64,000 nucleotides of DNA from Eledone cirrhosa (taxonomy: Eukaryota; Mollusca; Cephalopoda; Octopoda; Eledonidae). Numbering within the stretch: position 1 is the stretch's first letter; each line of letters begins with the position of its first letter. A program made the position numbers and the translations under genes. Location: positions 296,242,670-296,306,669 of the forward strand of contig OZ024740.1 of the NCBI GenBank assembly GCA_964016885.1, given 5' to 3'. The notes below the pieces were generated by a model, which saw nothing but the letters and a program-made list of their open reading frames with translations, made no database searches and had not been told where the DNA came from. Of the stretch, positions 62,441 through 64,000 are shown one piece after another.

Positions 62441-64000
62441 ATCCATTTTTTATTTGGGTGATCCATTTTTTATTTGGGGGATCCATTTTTTATTTGGGTG
62501 ATCCAGTTTTTGTTTGGGTGATCCATTTTTTATTTGGGGGATCGATTTTTTATTTGGGTGATCCATATTTTATTTAGGGGATCGATTTTTTATTTGGTGA
62601 TCCATTTTTTATTTGGGTGATCCATTCTTTATTTGGGTGATCCATTTTTTATTTTGGGGATCTATTTTTTATTTGGGTGATCCATTTTTTATTTGGGGAT
62701 CCATTTTTTATTTGGGTGATCCATTTTTTATTTGGGGGATCCATTTTTATTTGGGGGATCCATTTTTTATTTGGGTGATCCATTTTTTATTTGGGGGATC
62801 CATTTTTTATTTGGGTGATCCATTTTTTATTTGGGGGATCCATTTTTTATTTGGGTGATCCATTTTTTATTTGGGTGATCCATTTTTTATTTGGGTGATC
62901 CATTTTTTATTTGGGTGATCCATTTTTTATTTGTTGGATCCATTTTTTATTTGGGGGATCCATTTTTTATTTGGGGGTTCCATTTTTTATTTGGGGGATC
63001 CATTTTACATTTGGGTGATCCATTTTTTATTTGGGTGATCCATTTTTTATTTGGGTGATCCATTTTTTATTTGGGTGATCCATTTTTTATTTGGGTGATC
63101 CAGTTTTTGTTTGGGTGATCCATTTTTTATTTGGGGGATCCATTTTTTATTTGGGTGATCCATTTTTTATTTGTTGGATCCATTTTTTATTTGGGGGATC
63201 CATTTTTTATTTGGGGGATCCATTTTTTATTTGGGTGATCCATTTTTTATTTGGGGGATCCATTTTTTATTTAGGTGATCCATTTTTTAGTTGGGTGATC
63301 CATTTTTTTGGGGGGGGATCCATTTTTTATTTGTGTCATCCATTTTTTATTTGGCGGATCCATTTTTATTTGGGGGATCCATTTTTTATTTGTGTGATCC
63401 ATTTTTTATTTGGCAGATCCATTTTTTATTTGGGGGATCCATTTTTTATTTGGGTGATCCATTTTTTATTTGGGGGATCCATTTTTTATTTGGGTGATCC
63501 ATTTTTTATTTGGGTGATCCAGTTTTTGTTTGGGTGATCCATTTTTTATTTGGGGGATCCATTTTTTATTTGGGTGATCCATTTTTTATTTGTTGGATCC
63601 ATTTTTTATTTGGGGGATCCATTTTTTATTTGGGGGTTCCATTTTTTATTTGGGGGATCCATTTTACATTTGGGTGATCCATTTTTTATTTGGGTGATCC
63701 ATTTTTTATTTGGGGGATCCATTTTTTATTTAGGGGATCCATTTTTTATTTGGGGGATCCATTTTTTATTTGGGTGATCCATTTTTTATTTGTTGGATCC
63801 ATTTTTTATTTGGGGGATCCATTTTTTATTTGGGGGTTCCATTTTTTATTTGGGGGATCCATTTTACATTTGGGTGATCCATTTTTTATTTGGGTGATCC
63901 ATTTTTTATTTGGGGGATCCATTTTTTATTTAGGGGATCCATTTTTTATTTGGGGGTTCCATTTTTTATTTGGGTGATCCATTTTTTATTTGGGGGATCC
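62441..64000 (+). repeat. '+' array to the window end
   Basis: Continues the 50-62 kb variant set. It includes a T7G8 tract (63,303-63,317), TTTTACATTT near 63,002, 63,662 and 63,862, and a ~200-bp tandem repeat of the GTTGG / GGGGTTCC / TTACATTT cassette at 63,590-63,990. Not finished at the window edge. Confidence 0.94.

Larger units (their letters stand above)
1..64000. repeat. 20-bp satellite array filling the window
   Basis: Every line of the sequence is made of GATCCATTTTTTATTTGGGK or its complement. Most monomers are exactly 20 bp; 18-19 bp forms (ATTTGGGGATCC, ATTTGGTGATCC, five-T versions) recur at fixed places in larger repeats. Each monomer holds one A6/T6 run, one GATC and one G3-G5 run. 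The K position is G or T; G creates a BamHI site (GGATCC), T leaves only GATC. No stretch longer than about 25 bp falls outside the pattern, so there is no gene-bearing gap. Arrays like this usually expand by unequal exchange and are packaged as heterochromatin; that role here is inferred. No CENP-B box was seen. Confidence 0.98.

Noticed and set aside
2100..62450. Rho-independent terminators at palindromic AAAAAATGGATCCATTTTTT switches.
   Set aside because: The stems are A/T-rich and the T run is part of the stem, with no GC-rich hairpin; similar sequence recurs at every switch in a gene-free satellite.
1..64000. Many open frames of 60-148 codons on the T-rich strand, with a hydrophobic 20-residue repeat.
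   Set aside because: They begin at TTG, not ATG, overlap in several frames, end wherever a T-type monomer falls in one register, and follow orientation of the satellite. Their lengths fit chance runs of G-type monomers. No codon bias, promoter or non-repeat domain was seen.
1..64000. CRISPR-like regular direct repeats.
   Set aside because: There are no unique spacers; the 20-bp monomers are adjacent with no intervening sequence, and no cas gene is present.
1..64000. Telomeric repeat resemblance (ATTTGGGG, as in some ciliate telomere units).
   Set aside because: The TTTGGGG string occurs once per 20 bp and is never tandem on its own; half of the monomers have TTTGGGTG instead.
50431..64000. 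Replication-origin-like TTTTACATTTG, TTTTATGTTTG and TTTTATATTTG variants (10 of 11 matches to the budding yeast ARS core).
   Set aside because: The plain monomer is already close to that T-rich core, one or two substitutions give the match by chance, and nothing suggests a budding yeast host.
1..64000. CENP-B box or other named centromere protein site.
   Set aside because: No TTCG....A..CGGG-type motif was seen; the consensus has no CpG at all. Centromere identity can be neither supported nor excluded from sequence.
1..64000. tRNA, rRNA or other structured RNA genes.
   Set aside because: No stretch departs from the 20-bp monomer long enough to hold one.

Overview
The whole 64 kb window is one satellite DNA array. 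I found no unique sequence, no gene, no RNA gene and no mobile element in it. The monomer is 20 bp, GATCCATTTTTTATTTGGGK (K = G or T), about 3,200 copies, roughly one third G+C. An uninterrupted array of this size with layered higher-order repeats (HORs) is typical of eukaryotic heterochromatin (pericentromeric, centromeric, subtelomeric or sex-chromosome). The sequence does not let me name a species. In this annotation '+' means the T-rich strand of the monomer reads 5'->3' in the window as given; '-' means its A-rich complement does.

The unusual feature is orientation. A normal satellite is head-to-tail throughout. Here positions 1 to about 50,430 form a mosaic of 76 alternating '-' and '+' domains from about 60 bp to 2.6 kb. 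By my boundaries '-' covers about three quarters of it and '+' one quarter. From 50,431 to the end the array is '+' throughout, except for a 33-nt inverted island at 62,408-62,440. This makes 79 domains and 78 strand switches. The switch points are not random. Most fall into a few sequence types, and the commonest types occur as exact reverse complements of each other, so blocks carrying their own switch points seem to have been inverted and re-amplified.

Layout. 1-5,556: long '-' domains (about 2.1 kb, each two ~1,015-bp HOR units) separated by short '+' domains. 5,557-9,026: 0.1-1.0 kb alternating domains. 9,027-16,718: tandem fold-back units (one '-' arm plus one '+' arm, 0.84-1.75 kb). 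16,719-18,284: a cluster of short domains, including the inverted copy of a block at 6,170-6,675. 18,285-32,265: modules repeating at ~9.0 kb. 29,823-39,145: a second copy of window positions 1-9,500. 38,672-50,430: further copies with tandem duplications of 2,350 and 2,730 bp. 50,431-64,000: a one-directional array with its own variants (TTTTACATTT, TTGTTGGATCC, GGGGGTTCC, CAGTTTTTGTTTGG) and duplications of 1,875, 3,131 and 561 bp.

Nothing suggests protein coding. The '+' strand lacks stops in most registers only because of monomer composition, and 20 bp is not a multiple of 3, so every frame gives the same 20-residue cycle. The points worth following are the inversion mosaic, the mirror-image switch points, a 90-bp perfect inverted repeat at 23,141-23,478, a junction that exists in opposite forms in two HOR copies, length-variable homopolymer tracts in otherwise near-identical copies, and a two-state G/T site in each monomer. 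An assembly artefact is a serious alternative for any single junction or tract length in such a repeat.
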